From Enterococcus_I eurekensis (GTDB lineage: Bacteria; Bacillota; Bacilli; Lactobacillales; Enterococcaceae), in contig NZ_JBHSGT010000054.1 in assembly GCF_042654605.1 (NCBI RefSeq), forward strand, positions 62,001 through 126,000: DNA of 64,000 bases, in the 5' to 3' direction. Below the pieces are notes generated by a model. The model ran no database searches, was not told the DNA's origin, and worked only from the letters and a program-made list of their open reading frames with translations. Of this stretch, positions 16,861 through 25,378 are shown piece by piece (within the stretch, counting starts at the first letter, position 1; every line of letters begins with the position of its first letter). A program made the translations under genes and the position numbers.

Positions 16861-17511
16861 TTATTTTGCTAAAAGTGTGTCAATTGATAACTCATCTAAA
16901 CGATGGACAAGAATATCGGCACCATGAAGCTCTTCACCGGACAGGACACCAACAGCGTACATACCTGCTGCTTTAATCCCATCAAGACCCGCTTGAGCAT
17001 CCTCAAATCCAATTGCTTCATCGGGCTTAATACCTAACATTTCTGCAGCTTTTAAGAAGATCTCAGGGTCTGGTTTGCCATTTTTCAAGGTTGCTGGATC
17101 GACAACAATTTGGAATTCATCAGCAACGTCTAATTTTTCTAGAATAAAAGGCGCATTTCGTGAAGCAGAAGCAATGGCACATGGAATTTGCTTTTCTTTT
17201 GCTGCAGTTAAGAATTCTTTTACTCCCGGTAATAAATCGGCGGGTGTTAGTTGTTGTAGAAGTTCAACATAATGCGTGTTTTTTTGATGAGCTAAAGCTT
17301 CTTTTTCACTTAAAGTAAAAGCATCACTTTTATTTCCGTGGGCCAAAATTCTTTCTAAAGAATCCATTCGACTAATCCCTTTTAATTGTTCATTAAATAC
17401 GATATCAATCTCGATGTCAATGGTCTCTGCCAAATCTTTCCATGCTAAGTAATGGAACTTGGCAGTATCGGTAATTACGCCGTCTAAATCAAAAATAAAT
17501 CCTTTTTTCAT
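16861..17511 (-). CDS. pgmB: Beta-phosphoglucomutase
   Basis: HAD-superfamily mutase of 216 residues that converts beta-glucose-1-phosphate to glucose-6-phosphate. The nucleophile motif is FDLDGVITDTAKFHYLAWKDLA, with both aspartates of DxD. Motif II is in the CAIASASRNA region and motif III/IV in DPATLKNGKPDPEIFLKAAE and GFEDAQAGLDGIKAAGM. AAGGAGAC precedes the ATG. It lies 13 bp downstream of the phosphorylase that makes its substrate, so the two act as one pathway. Confidence 0.95.
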   Translation of the reverse strand: MKKGFIFDLDGVITDTAKFHYLAWKDLAETIDIEIDIVFNEQLKGISRMDSLERILAHGNKSDAFTLSEKEALAHQKNTHYVELLQQLTPADLLPGVKEFLTAAKEKQIPCAIASASRNAPFILEKLDVADEFQIVVDPATLKNGKPDPEIFLKAAEMLGIKPDEAIGFEDAQAGLDGIKAAGMYAVGVLSGEELHGADILVHRLDELSIDTLLAK

Positions 17512-17524
17512 GAGTAACGTCTCC

Positions 17525-20158
17525 TTAATATGTCTGTGTAGTTGTTTGGTTTTTGGTTAGTGCAATCGTTTGTTGGTTTAATTCAATCGTGCAGTCTTGT
17601 GTTGCGGTAATCGTTAAGGCTGATTTTGTCATTGATACACGGAAATCAATTTGTTTCCAACAAAAAGAAAATTGAATGCTGTCCCAATGTTTTGGTAATT
17701 TTGGTTGAAACTGGACTTTGTTTTGACGCAAATCAAGTCCCGCAAAAGTACTAAGAGGAATCCAAAGTGTGGCAGCCATGACACCGGCATGAATTCCTTC
17801 AGCTGTGGTGCCGCCTTGAATGTCACGATAATCAGACCCTAAAGCTTCTTTAAATAATTGCCAAGCAAAGTCATCTTGATCTACCATGGAAGCCAGTTGT
17901 GCGTGGACGACACGGGATAATGTGGAACCATGGGATGTTCGTTTTAAGTAGTAGTCGAGATTTTTTTCAACATAGTCACTTGGTAATGAATAATTTAAGT
18001 CGTTTAAAATTTGATCAACTTGTGCTTTAGCAAAGTTATAGAAAATCATTAAAGTGTCGGCTTGTTTAGCAACTTTGTAAGTATCAGCTGATTTTCCTTC
18101 GGCGTTTAAAATACGATCCATCCGATAAATGTTACCATATTTTTCTCGGTAGGCTTCCCAATCGAGTTCTTTTAAATCAAAGTAACCAGAAAATTGGGCA
18201 ATCACGCCATCGGAATCGATTTCGAGCGTTAAGCGTTGTTTTATTTGTTCAAGTTGTTCAATAAAATCATCAGGAACTTCCGTTTTGATTAAGAGTTCAC
18301 GAAAATCTGCTTCATTAAAATCGTTTTGTAAGGATTGGATCGTTTCAAAGAGCCAAACGACCATCATATTAGTATAGGCATTGTCGGTGAGACCACCTTT
18401 TTCAGCATCCGGATAACTTTCATGGAACTCATCGGGTCCCATAACACTAGGAATGGAATAACGATGTGTTGTTTCATTGTAGATAACCGTACTTTGCCAA
18501 AAATGAGCAATCTCTAGCAACATTTCTAAACCATACTGTAACATAAATTCTTTATCATCCGTTTGATTATAGTACTGCCAAACGTTATAAGCGACGGCTA
18601 AAGAAACGTGACGTTGTAAACGACTATGATCTTCTTTCCATTTTCCACTAATTGGATTTAAGTGGAGTTTTTGCGATTGCTCTGTACCATCTAGACCAGA
18701 TTGCCATGGGTACATACTCCCTTGATAGCCGGCTTCGCGTGCATTGATTTTCGCTTGTGGTAAACGTCGATAACGATACATTAAGAGTTCTTTGGCAGTT
18801 TCTGGGAAGTGAGCAAGGTAAAAAGGCATAATAAACAGTTCATCCCAAAAGATATGTCCTCGATAAGCTTCTCCGTGTAAGCCGCGTGCCGTCACACTAG
18901 CATCTAAGTTTTTGTTGGCATTTGGTGAGGCTGATGCTAATACATGATACGTATGGAGATTAAGTAGTTTTTGTGACATTAGATCACCTTCAACGACAAT
19001 CGCCGCACGTTCCCACAATTGTTCCCAAGCGAGTTTCGATGCTTGATAAGCGGTGGTAAAATCTGCATAATCTTGCGTCCAACTCACTTCAGGTAGAGCT
19101 TCTTCCTTCCGGTATTGTTGTGTTGTTGTAGTACGTTCAAACGTATAGCTTTGATTTTTTTCAGCCATAAATTGGAGTTTTTGTGTTAATTTTTGATCCT
19201 CCATATCACTAGTCAAATGATCAATTAAAACATCATTACTACGTAACGTTCCTTGTTGAACAATTGTGATTTTTGATTCTTTTGTCCGAGTCATTAATAA
19301 AAAGTCATTCTCACGTTGCTCAAGAGTAAGGACATCTAAATGTTTTTGATTTAATTCACGGTAGCGAGCAACATTGTAGTTATAGACGTCGCCGTCAACT
19401 TCTGTGATAAGGGTCATTTCACCTGAAAAATTCAAAGGTGTAACCGTATAGGAGACATGTGTTTCGTGAACATTCTTCATACTAACAAAGCGTTTCGTAT
19501 GAAGTGCGATTTGTTTTCCTTGTGATAGTTCGACCGTTGCCCAACTTTTAAAAAGGCCTGTTTTTAAGTTTAATTCACGTGTTAATGAGTGAAGTTGTCC
19601 TTTTGAAAAGTCAAACCGTTCCTCATCAAGACAAATCGTCATTTTTTGAACATTCGGAGCATTGACGAAGTCTTCGTTGGCAATCATTTGTCCGCTAACT
19701 TCTGAATAGGCGGTATTATAAAGACTAGCCAAGTAAGTAGCAGGATAATGGTCTTCACTAATGGCCATTTCAGGGGTTGTTCCGCGAATGCCCATAAATC
19801 CATTGCCGACTGTTAGTAGTGATTCGACAGAGTATTCATCTTTTCCAGGAGTGTAGCCTTCATAAGTGATTTTCCAAGGAATTTCACTTGCTTTTTCTGT
19901 CCATTGATCAGCATCTCCGATTACAAAGGGGCGATTTAATTTTTCCGTTAGATAGTCAGCGAGTTCGGCTGTTAATGCTTGTTCATTTGTAAAAAGAATT
20001 TTTTCAGCGATGGTGCCACCAACGACTTGTTGTTCTTTTAGCCAGTTGAGTAGGAGCGTAACGTTTTCTAGGTGCCAGTCGGTGACGGTCATTTTTTTCT
20101 GATTGCTTAAAAGAGCAATCCATTGGTCTTTTGTTTTCGAGAGGTGTAAAATATTCAT
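17525..20158 (-). CDS. trePP: GH65 glycoside phosphorylase, probable trehalose-6-phosphate phosphorylase
   Basis: Cytoplasmic GH65 phosphorylase of 877 residues. An N-terminal beta-sandwich is followed by the (alpha/alpha)6 catalytic domain, whose general acid is the Glu of VMGPDEFHESYPD. The phosphate-binding HGSTLSRVVHA and the helix HIFWDELFIMPFYL are also present. Maltose and kojibiose phosphorylases share the fold. Placement with pgmB, treR and a TreR operator makes trehalose-6-phosphate the likely substrate, as in Lactococcus, giving glucose-6-phosphate and beta-glucose-1-phosphate. The first 110 residues before the usual GH65 start (ITYEGYTPGKDEYSVESLLTVGNGFMG) are an extension typical of TrePP-like proteins. 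Confidence 0.87.
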   Translation of the reverse strand: MNILHLSKTKDQWIALLSNQKKMTVTDWHLENVTLLLNWLKEQQVVGGTIAEKILFTNEQALTAELADYLTEKLNRPFVIGDADQWTEKASEIPWKITYEGYTPGKDEYSVESLLTVGNGFMGIRGTTPEMAISEDHYPATYLASLYNTAYSEVSGQMIANEDFVNAPNVQKMTICLDEERFDFSKGQLHSLTRELNLKTGLFKSWATVELSQGKQIALHTKRFVSMKNVHETHVSYTVTPLNFSGEMTLITEVDGDVYNYNVARYRELNQKHLDVLTLEQRENDFLLMTRTKESKITIVQQGTLRSNDVLIDHLTSDMEDQKLTQKLQFMAEKNQSYTFERTTTTQQYRKEEALPEVSWTQDYADFTTAYQASKLAWEQLWERAAIVVEGDLMSQKLLNLHTYHVLASASPNANKNLDASVTARGLHGEAYRGHIFWDELFIMPFYLAHFPETAKELLMYRYRRLPQAKINAREAGYQGSMYPWQSGLDGTEQSQKLHLNPISGKWKEDHSRLQRHVSLAVAYNVWQYYNQTDDKEFMLQYGLEMLLEIAHFWQSTVIYNETTHRYSIPSVMGPDEFHESYPDAEKGGLTDNAYTNMMVVWLFETIQSLQNDFNEADFRELLIKTEVPDDFIEQLEQIKQRLTLEIDSDGVIAQFSGYFDLKELDWEAYREKYGNIYRMDRILNAEGKSADTYKVAKQADTLMIFYNFAKAQVDQILNDLNYSLPSDYVEKNLDYYLKRTSHGSTLSRVVHAQLASMVDQDDFAWQLFKEALGSDYRDIQGGTTAEGIHAGVMAATLWIPLSTFAGLDLRQNKVQFQPKLPKHWDSIQFSFCWKQIDFRVSMTKSALTITATQDCTIELNQQTIALTKNQTTTQTY

Positions 20159-20181
20159 AAGAAGAAGCTCCTTTTCTTTAC

Positions 20182-20200
20182 TTGACTATACATGTATAGT
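20182..20200. promoter_or_regulatory. TreR operator in the divergent trePP/treP region
   Basis: Perfect 16 bp palindrome ACTATACATGTATAGT (20185-20200) overlapping a TTGACT -35 (20182-20187) for the plus-strand gene. TreR sites in Bacillus have a similar AT-rich TATA-centred symmetry. Only 66 bp separate the two divergent starts, so one operator can control both. Confidence 0.75.
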
Positions 20201-20224
20201 ATATGAAAATGAAAAGGATTTCAA

Positions 20225-21364
20225 GTGAAAACCCATTTAGATGAGGAATTTATGACTGGAGGCAATGAAAACCTTTGGAAGGCTATAGTGACCCCCAAAA
20301 GTTGGTTGTTTAGTTTCATATTTGGGGCGCTCTACTCGCCACTTGTTATTACAGGACTGCATCATATGAGTAATGCGATTGATATGCAGTTGATTTCATC
20401 ATTTGGAACAACGAACTTATGGCCAATGATTGCCTTATCAAATATTGCGCAAGGTTCAGCAGTATTGGCAATTATTTTCTTACATCGTGGCAATGAAAGA
20501 GAAGAACAAATTTCGATTCCATCGACGATTTCAGCTTATCTTGGAGTAACGGAACCTGCGATGTTCGGGATTAACTTGAAATATGTTTATCCATTTGTCG
20601 CAGCAATGATTGGTTCAGGATTTGCGGGTATGTTCAGTAATATTATGGGTGTACGTGCCAATGCAATCGGAGTTGGAGGATTGCCAGGAATTTTAGCGAT
20701 TAATCCAAAAGAAGGTGGCGGATGGTTAGCATTCGGTGGGGCAATGGCGATAGCAGTCGTTGTACCAATTATTTTGACAGTTATTTTTGAAAAACAAGGA
20801 ATCTTTGGTAAAAAAGAAGAAGTAGCTGTAGCGACTGCAGCTGTTACACCGCAAGCAACTCAAACGACTTCAACTGAAAATTCAGCGAATCAAACAACAC
20901 AAGTCGAACCTTTTTATGCACCAGGTGAAGGAACAATCATCGCTCTAGAATCAGTTAAAGATCCAGTATTTTCAACAAAGATTATGGGCGAAGGTTTTGC
21001 TTTACGACCAACGACCAATCAAGTATTTTCACCGGTTAATGGTGAAATTCTTAGCATCTTTGAAACGAAGCATGCAATCGGCATCTTAACAAAAACTGGA
21101 GCTGAGATTTTAGTTCATATGGGCTTAGACACAGTTGAATTAAAAGGGGAGCCGTTCAATGTCCATGTGACGGTTGGACAAAATGTTACACCGCAGACAT
21201 TACTTGCGGATATGGACCTTGAAAAAGTCAAAGCAACTGGCAGAGAAACCGATATTGTAGTTGTGATGACGAACAATGAAAAAATGGCAGACTTCAAATT
21301 AGATCATCAAGGAGAGTCAACACCGGGGCTAGTTATTGGTGAATATAAAGTCAAAGGTCATTAA
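20225..21364 (+). pseudogene. treP: 5'-deleted trehalose PTS permease: second half of EIIC fused to EIIA
   Basis: The ORF (379 residues, GTG start behind AAGGA) begins inside a trehalose-type EIIC. From about residue 20 it reads as the C-terminal half of TreP (LFSFIFGALYSPLVITGLHHMSNAID, ALSNIAQGSAVLA, ISAYLGVTEPAMFGINLKY). A Gln/Thr-rich linker and a complete EIIA-Glc-like domain follow, with active-site His in ILVHMGLDTVELKG. The EIIB domain with its phosphorylated Cys and the first half of EIIC are missing. The promoter and TreR operator sit directly upstream, so a deletion has brought the leader next to mid-gene. It cannot transport alone. The EIIA part may still donate phosphate to another EIIBC. 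Confidence 0.85.
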
Positions 21365-21380
21365 TGAAATGCGAATATCC

Positions 21381-21445
21381 AAGAGATAAGTAATTCCCCT
21401 GAAAAAATCGTTTTTTGATTGATTCAGGGGAATTGCCTTATTTTC
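21381..21445. repeat. Long hairpin element, related to the 54.8 kb repeats
   Basis: AAGAGATAAG (21381-21390), arm AATTCCCCTGAA, loop core AAAAAATCGTTTTTTGATT, arm TTCAGGGGAATT, then CTTATTTTC. It follows the treP fragment, where it can act as a terminator. The flanking AAGAGATAAG and the loop core recur at 54823-54870 with different arms. Confidence 0.7.
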
Positions 21446-21680
21446 ATAGCGTTTACTTCATCAATACTGTTTCAAACAGTTTTTTAGTTAACGAGGTTTT
21501 ATTGGTTCTGGTCTTTTTTTACTAGAAAATTAAAATTGTACGCAAAGGAAGTCTATGGAGGATTTCTTTGTTAGTACTAAATATGATACAGCTTAAATAG
21601 TCAAAGCCTGAGTATCTTTTCTTTCAGAGGAGAGACTCAGGTTTTATTAATTTCTAATCTTAAAGTGTGAATTATTCGCC
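21446..21680. other. Intergenic stretch with small hairpins, no gene seen
   Basis: Between the hairpin element and the ispE promoter there is no convincing ORF. ACTGT-ACAGT plus six T (about 21465-21485) and CCTGAGT...ACTCAGG plus TTTT (about 21607-21645) are weak terminator-like hairpins. I see no riboswitch or tRNA. Confidence 0.5.
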
Positions 21681-21709
21681 TTAACTATACAGTTTTTTCT
21701 AGCTATGAT
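21681..21709 (+). promoter_or_regulatory. ispE promoter
   Basis: TTAACT (21681-21686), 17 bp, TATGAT (21704-21709). Confidence 0.6.
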
Positions 21710-21745
21710 AGAATAAATCAAATGATTGAATTGATAGGTGATGAG

Positions 21746-22603
21746 ATGGAGATAATAGAGAAAGCACCGGCAAAAATCAATTTAGGTTTAGATGTTCTAT
21801 ATAGGCGCGAATTAGATGGGTATCATGAGTTGGAAATGGTCATGTCGAGTGTCGATTTGTCCGATCGCTTAACGATTGAAGAATTGCCAGAAAATCAAAT
21901 AGTGGTTGAAACCAATAAAGCTTTTTTGCCAATTGATAAACGAAATAACGTCTATCAGGCAGCTGCAATGTTAAAAGAGCGTTATGGTATTGAGCAGGGA
22001 GTTAAAATTTCAATTGAGAAAAAAATCCCTGTGGCAGCTGGTTTAGGCGGTGGTAGTACCGATTGTGCTGCGGCTTTACGTGGGATGAATCGTCTCTGGA
22101 ATTTAAACTTATCGATGGATCAATTGATTGAAATCGGTGTTGAAATCGGTACGGACGTTCCTTATTGTCTTCATGGTACAACTTCATTTATAGGGGGAAA
22201 AGGTGAGATTGTCCGACCCTTAAAGCCAATGCCTCAATGCTGGGTGGTGTTGGTTAAACCACGTCTCAGTGTGTCGACCCGTAAAATTTTTCAAAAAGTC
22301 CAAGATCCAAATCAGTTACAACATCCAGATATGGAGTGTTTGTCACAAGCCATTTTGGATGAAGATTATGAAGCGATGCTACAATATATGGGCAATAGTT
22401 TAGAAGATATTACGATTCCTAAATACCCAATTGTACAACAAATCAAGGATCGGATGATTAAATACGGTGCGGATATTGCTTTAATGAGCGGTAGTGGGCC
22501 AACAGTTTTTGCTTTATGTCGTCAACATTCACGTGCACAAAGAATTTATAACGGCCTAAAAGGTTTTTGTGATGAAGTGTATTTGGTGCGAACATTAAAA
22601 TAA
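21746..22603 (+). CDS. ispE: 4-diphosphocytidyl-2-C-methyl-D-erythritol kinase family (IspE)
   Basis: GHMP-superfamily kinase of 285 residues. The substrate motif EKAPAKINLGLDVLYRR is at the N-terminus. The ATP-binding glycine loop is PVAAGLGGGSTDCAAALRGMN and the C-terminal motif is MSGSGPTVFAL. ATG 21746 is preferred over 21722 because AGGTGATG precedes it and the product then starts MEIIEKAPAKIN. IspE is the fourth step of the MEP isoprenoid route, but enterococci are known to make isoprenoids through mevalonate and keep an ispE homologue. Its real substrate here is therefore open. Confidence 0.92.
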   Translation: MEIIEKAPAKINLGLDVLYRRELDGYHELEMVMSSVDLSDRLTIEELPENQIVVETNKAFLPIDKRNNVYQAAAMLKERYGIEQGVKISIEKKIPVAAGLGGGSTDCAAALRGMNRLWNLNLSMDQLIEIGVEIGTDVPYCLHGTTSFIGGKGEIVRPLKPMPQCWVVLVKPRLSVSTRKIFQKVQDPNQLQHPDMECLSQAILDEDYEAMLQYMGNSLEDITIPKYPIVQQIKDRMIKYGADIALMSGSGPTVFALCRQHSRAQRIYNGLKGFCDEVYLVRTLK

Positions 22604-22604
22604 T

Positions 22605-22672
22605 AAAAAAAGAAGTTGTTTGAGTAATGTTTTCCCTTGTTGGCAAAAACATTTGAAAAACAGCTTCTTTTT
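22605..22672 (+). terminator. Terminator after ispE
   Basis: AAAGAAGTTGTTT pairs with AAACAGCTTCTTT across a long loop, followed by T residues that run into the next -35. Confidence 0.7.
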
Positions 22673-22673
22673 C

Positions 22674-22740
22674 TTGACGAATAAGAGTGAGTTTGGTAAA
22701 TTAATCTTCGTGGAACTAAATCGGAATGGTTACGATTTAG
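22674..22740 (+). promoter_or_regulatory. adcACB promoter with Zur-like operator
   Basis: TTGACG (22674-22679), 17 bp, TAAATT (22697-22702). Just downstream, 22716-22740 is an inverted repeat with perfect 8 bp arms CTAAATCG and CGATTTAG around a 9 bp centre GAATGGTTA. It closely resembles the Bacillus Zur box (AAATCGTAAT-N-ATTACGATTT type). The position over the transcript start suits zinc-dependent repression. Confidence 0.75.
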
Positions 22741-22780
22741 AAAAAGGAACAAAAAATAAAAAATAATGACGAGGAAAAAG

Positions 22781-23731
22781 ATGAAGAATAGAGTAATTAC
22801 TGGGATGATTGTCCTGTTTAGTTTATTATTAGTGGCATGCAGTCCCACAAAAGAGAATGAAAAAGAGGATGGGAAAATTCAAGCCATCGCGACTTTTTAT
22901 CCAATGTACGAGTTTGCAAAAGCAGTTATTGGCGAAGAAGGCGAAGTCGAGTTACTAATTCCTGCGGGAACGGAAGCACATGATTATGAACCTAGTGCAA
23001 AAAGTGTTGCTCAAATGAGTGATGCGGATGCGATTATTTATAATAGCCACGCTTTTGAAACATGGATGGAAAATATTTTGTTAAATTTAGATTCAGATAA
23101 AACAGTGATGATTGAAGCTAGCCGTAACATTCCGTTACTTTCATTTGAATCCGAGCACGAAGAAGAACATGAAGCAGATCATGAAGAGGCTGGCCATTCA
23201 CATTCGCACGATGAGGACCCACATGTTTGGTTAGATCCAGTGTTAGCCATGGAGCAAGTTGCTCAAATTCGTGATGATTTGAGTCAAAAATACCCAGAAA
23301 AGCAAGAAATTTTCACTGAAAATGCTGCGAATTATTTAACAGAGTTGTCTCGACTAGACCAAGAATACCAAAAAGCGTTCAAAGATGCGACTCAAAGGAC
23401 TTTTGTGACACAACATTTAGCTTTTTCATATTTAGCTAAGCAATATGGTTTAACTCAAGAATCAATGGCTGGATTGTCATCTGAGGAAGAGCCGACACCG
23501 AAGCGTTTAGCCGAATTAAAAAATTTTATTATTGATCATGAAATTGAATACTTATATTTTGAAGATAACACAGCCGGTAAGATGGCGATGACTTTAGCTG
23601 AGGAAACAGGCGTTGAACTGGCTGTACTTTCAACAATTGAGAGTGTTTCCAACGATCAGCAAGCTGCGGGGAAAACGTACCTTTCGTTAATGGAAGACAA
23701 TTTAAAAGCGTTGCAGTTAAGCCTACGATAG
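22781..23731 (+). CDS. adcA: Zinc ABC transporter substrate-binding lipoprotein
   Basis: Cluster A-I metal-binding lipoprotein of 316 residues. The signal peptide ends in lipobox LLVAC, giving a membrane-anchored surface protein. A His/Glu/Asp-rich loop (EHEEEHEADHEEAGHSHSHDEDPHVW) before the metal-site His of HVWLDP marks zinc specificity. It lacks the C-terminal ZinT domain of long AdcA proteins, so it resembles AdcAII/ZnuA. ATG 22781 behind GAGGAAA is preferred over 22766. First gene of adcACB. Confidence 0.92.
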   Translation: MKNRVITGMIVLFSLLLVACSPTKENEKEDGKIQAIATFYPMYEFAKAVIGEEGEVELLIPAGTEAHDYEPSAKSVAQMSDADAIIYNSHAFETWMENILLNLDSDKTVMIEASRNIPLLSFESEHEEEHEADHEEAGHSHSHDEDPHVWLDPVLAMEQVAQIRDDLSQKYPEKQEIFTENAANYLTELSRLDQEYQKAFKDATQRTFVTQHLAFSYLAKQYGLTQESMAGLSSEEEPTPKRLAELKNFIIDHEIEYLYFEDNTAGKMAMTLAEETGVELAVLSTIESVSNDQQAAGKTYLSLMEDNLKALQLSLR

Positions 23732-23741
23732 GAGGAGAAAA

Positions 23742-24422
23742 ATGCGTTATATTGACGTGAAAGATTTAACTTTTTATTACGATGATGAACCAGTCTTAAT
23801 GGATGTAAATTATCACGTAGATGAAGGTGAATTTGTGATTTTAACTGGCGAAAATGGCGCGGCCAAATCAACTTTGATTCGTTCGACACTGGGCCTTTTA
23901 ACACCAGCTAAAGGGACAATTGATGTGGCGAAAACAAATGCAAAAGGCGAGAAATTAAGTATTGGCTATATTCCTCAACAAATTGCATCGTTTAATGCGG
24001 GTTTTCCGAGTACGGTTTTAGAATTGGTTTGTTCAGGACGTTATCCACGTAATGGATGGTTTAAAAAATTACAGAAAAAAGACCATGAACATGTTCAAAA
24101 AGCGTTAGAATCCGTTGGAATGTGGGAAATGCGTCATAAACGAATTGGTGATTTATCTGGGGGACAAAAACAACGAATTAGTTTAGCAAGAATGTTTGCG
24201 ACTGATCCTGATTTACTCGTTTTAGATGAGCCAACCACAGGGATGGATGAAGAGTCACGTAAAAATTTTTATCGGCTCTTACGTCACAGTGCCCATCAAC
24301 ATCAAAAAGCAGTATTGATGATTACACATGATCATGAAGATATTAAAGAATTTGCGGATCGCGAAATTCGCTTAGTTAGAAGGGAGGATACTCCATGGCG
24401 TTGCTTTCATATGAATTCATGA
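23742..24422 (+). CDS. adcC: Zinc ABC transporter ATP-binding protein AdcC
   Basis: Nucleotide-binding subunit of 226 residues that powers zinc uptake. Walker A reads GENGAAKST, with Ala where most ABC proteins have Gly. This variant is usual in AdcC proteins and not a defect. The Q-loop (YIPQQIASFNAGFPSTVLELV), signature LSGGQKQR, Walker B LLVLDEPTTG and switch His (ITHDHED) are present. It overlaps adcB by 28 bp. Confidence 0.94.
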   Translation: MRYIDVKDLTFYYDDEPVLMDVNYHVDEGEFVILTGENGAAKSTLIRSTLGLLTPAKGTIDVAKTNAKGEKLSIGYIPQQIASFNAGFPSTVLELVCSGRYPRNGWFKKLQKKDHEHVQKALESVGMWEMRHKRIGDLSGGQKQRISLARMFATDPDLLVLDEPTTGMDEESRKNFYRLLRHSAHQHQKAVLMITHDHEDIKEFADREIRLVRREDTPWRCFHMNS

Positions 24423-25222
24423 GAAGAGCCTTGATGGCAGCCGTTTTAATTGCAGGAATAGCGCCAGTCTTGGGTGTTTTTTTAGTGATTCGTCGGCAAT
24501 CGCTAATGGCCGATACCTTATCACATGTCTCACTAGCAGGGGTAGCTTTAGGATTCTTCTTACACCTAAATCCAACCTTAACAACGGTCATCGTCGTAGT
24601 AATTGCGGCTGTTGTTTTAGAATATTTACGAAGCGTTTATAAGACGTATTCAGAAATTGCAACGGCCATCTTAATGTCGGGTGGTTTAGCACTTGCCCTT
24701 ATTTTAATGAAGTTGAGTGAAGGTGCATCGACTTTAAGCATGCAATCCTATTTATTTGGTTCGATTATTACGATTACACAAGAACAAGTTTGGTTGTTAG
24801 CTGGTTTATTTATCGTATCACTCATCGCATTGATTTTATTTAAAAAGCCAATGTATGTCTTGACGTTTGATGAGGATACGGCTCATGTGGACGGGTTACC
24901 GGTTCGTTTAATGTCAATCATCTTTAATGCATTAACTGGTGTTGCGATTGCAGTGATGATTCCGATTGCGGGAGCTTTGTTAATTTCAGCAATTATGGTT
25001 TTACCGGCAGCAATTAGTATGCGTTTAGGAAAAAGTTTTAATCTTGTAATCTTAATTAGTATTTTTATTGGTTTAATTGGCATGGTCAGCGGTCTGACAA
25101 CTTCCTTTTATTTAGATACACCACCGGGAGCTACAATCACGCTAATTTTTATTTTGTTATTCTTAATTGTTAGTGTGTCGCGCCGATTATTCTTCTTTTA
25201 TAAGAAGAACCAAAGAGTTTGA
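24395..25222 (+). CDS. adcB: Zinc ABC transporter permease AdcB
   Basis: Membrane subunit of 275 residues with about eight hydrophobic helices, of the ABC-3 family of zinc/manganese permeases. The conserved N-terminal FLVIRRQSLMADTLSHVSLAG and the coupling region are intact. Translation is coupled to adcC by the overlap, with GGGAGG upstream. It forms the channel of the adcACB importer. Confidence 0.94.
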   Translation: MALLSYEFMRRALMAAVLIAGIAPVLGVFLVIRRQSLMADTLSHVSLAGVALGFFLHLNPTLTTVIVVVIAAVVLEYLRSVYKTYSEIATAILMSGGLALALILMKLSEGASTLSMQSYLFGSIITITQEQVWLLAGLFIVSLIALILFKKPMYVLTFDEDTAHVDGLPVRLMSIIFNALTGVAIAVMIPIAGALLISAIMVLPAAISMRLGKSFNLVILISIFIGLIGMVSGLTTSFYLDTPPGATITLIFILLFLIVSVSRRLFFFYKKNQRV

Positions 25223-25227
25223 TGAGA

Positions 25228-25272
25228 AAGAGAAGACTTAAAAACGAAGGTTTCTAAGTCTTCTCTTTTTCT
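25228..25272 (+). terminator. Terminator after adcB
   Basis: AAGAGAAGACTTA and TAAGTCTTCTCTT form a perfect stem of 13 or more bp followed by TTTTT. Confidence 0.92.
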
Positions 25273-25280
25273 TGTTCATA

Positions 25281-25346
25281 AAATACGAACATTTTTTCTG
25301 AAAAAGGGAGATAATACTCGAAATAAGTTGTAAAACACGATATAAT
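25281..25346 (+). promoter_or_regulatory. purR promoter with PurBox
   Basis: AAATACGAACATT (25281-25293) matches the PurR box AWWWCCGAACWWT at 12 of 13 positions. It lies about 65 bp upstream of the likely transcript start. A -10 TATAAT is at 25341-25346 with a weak -35 TCGAAA 17 bp before it. This suggests autoregulation by PurR. Confidence 0.65.
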
Positions 25347-25378
25347 AACTATGAAGAAAAATAGAGGAGTTGAATTTT

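Noticed and set aside
23742..24422. Walker A of the zinc ATPase reads GENGAAKST, lacking the usual Gly before Lys.
   Set aside because: The same Ala is typical of AdcC proteins, so it is a family trait and not a loss of function.
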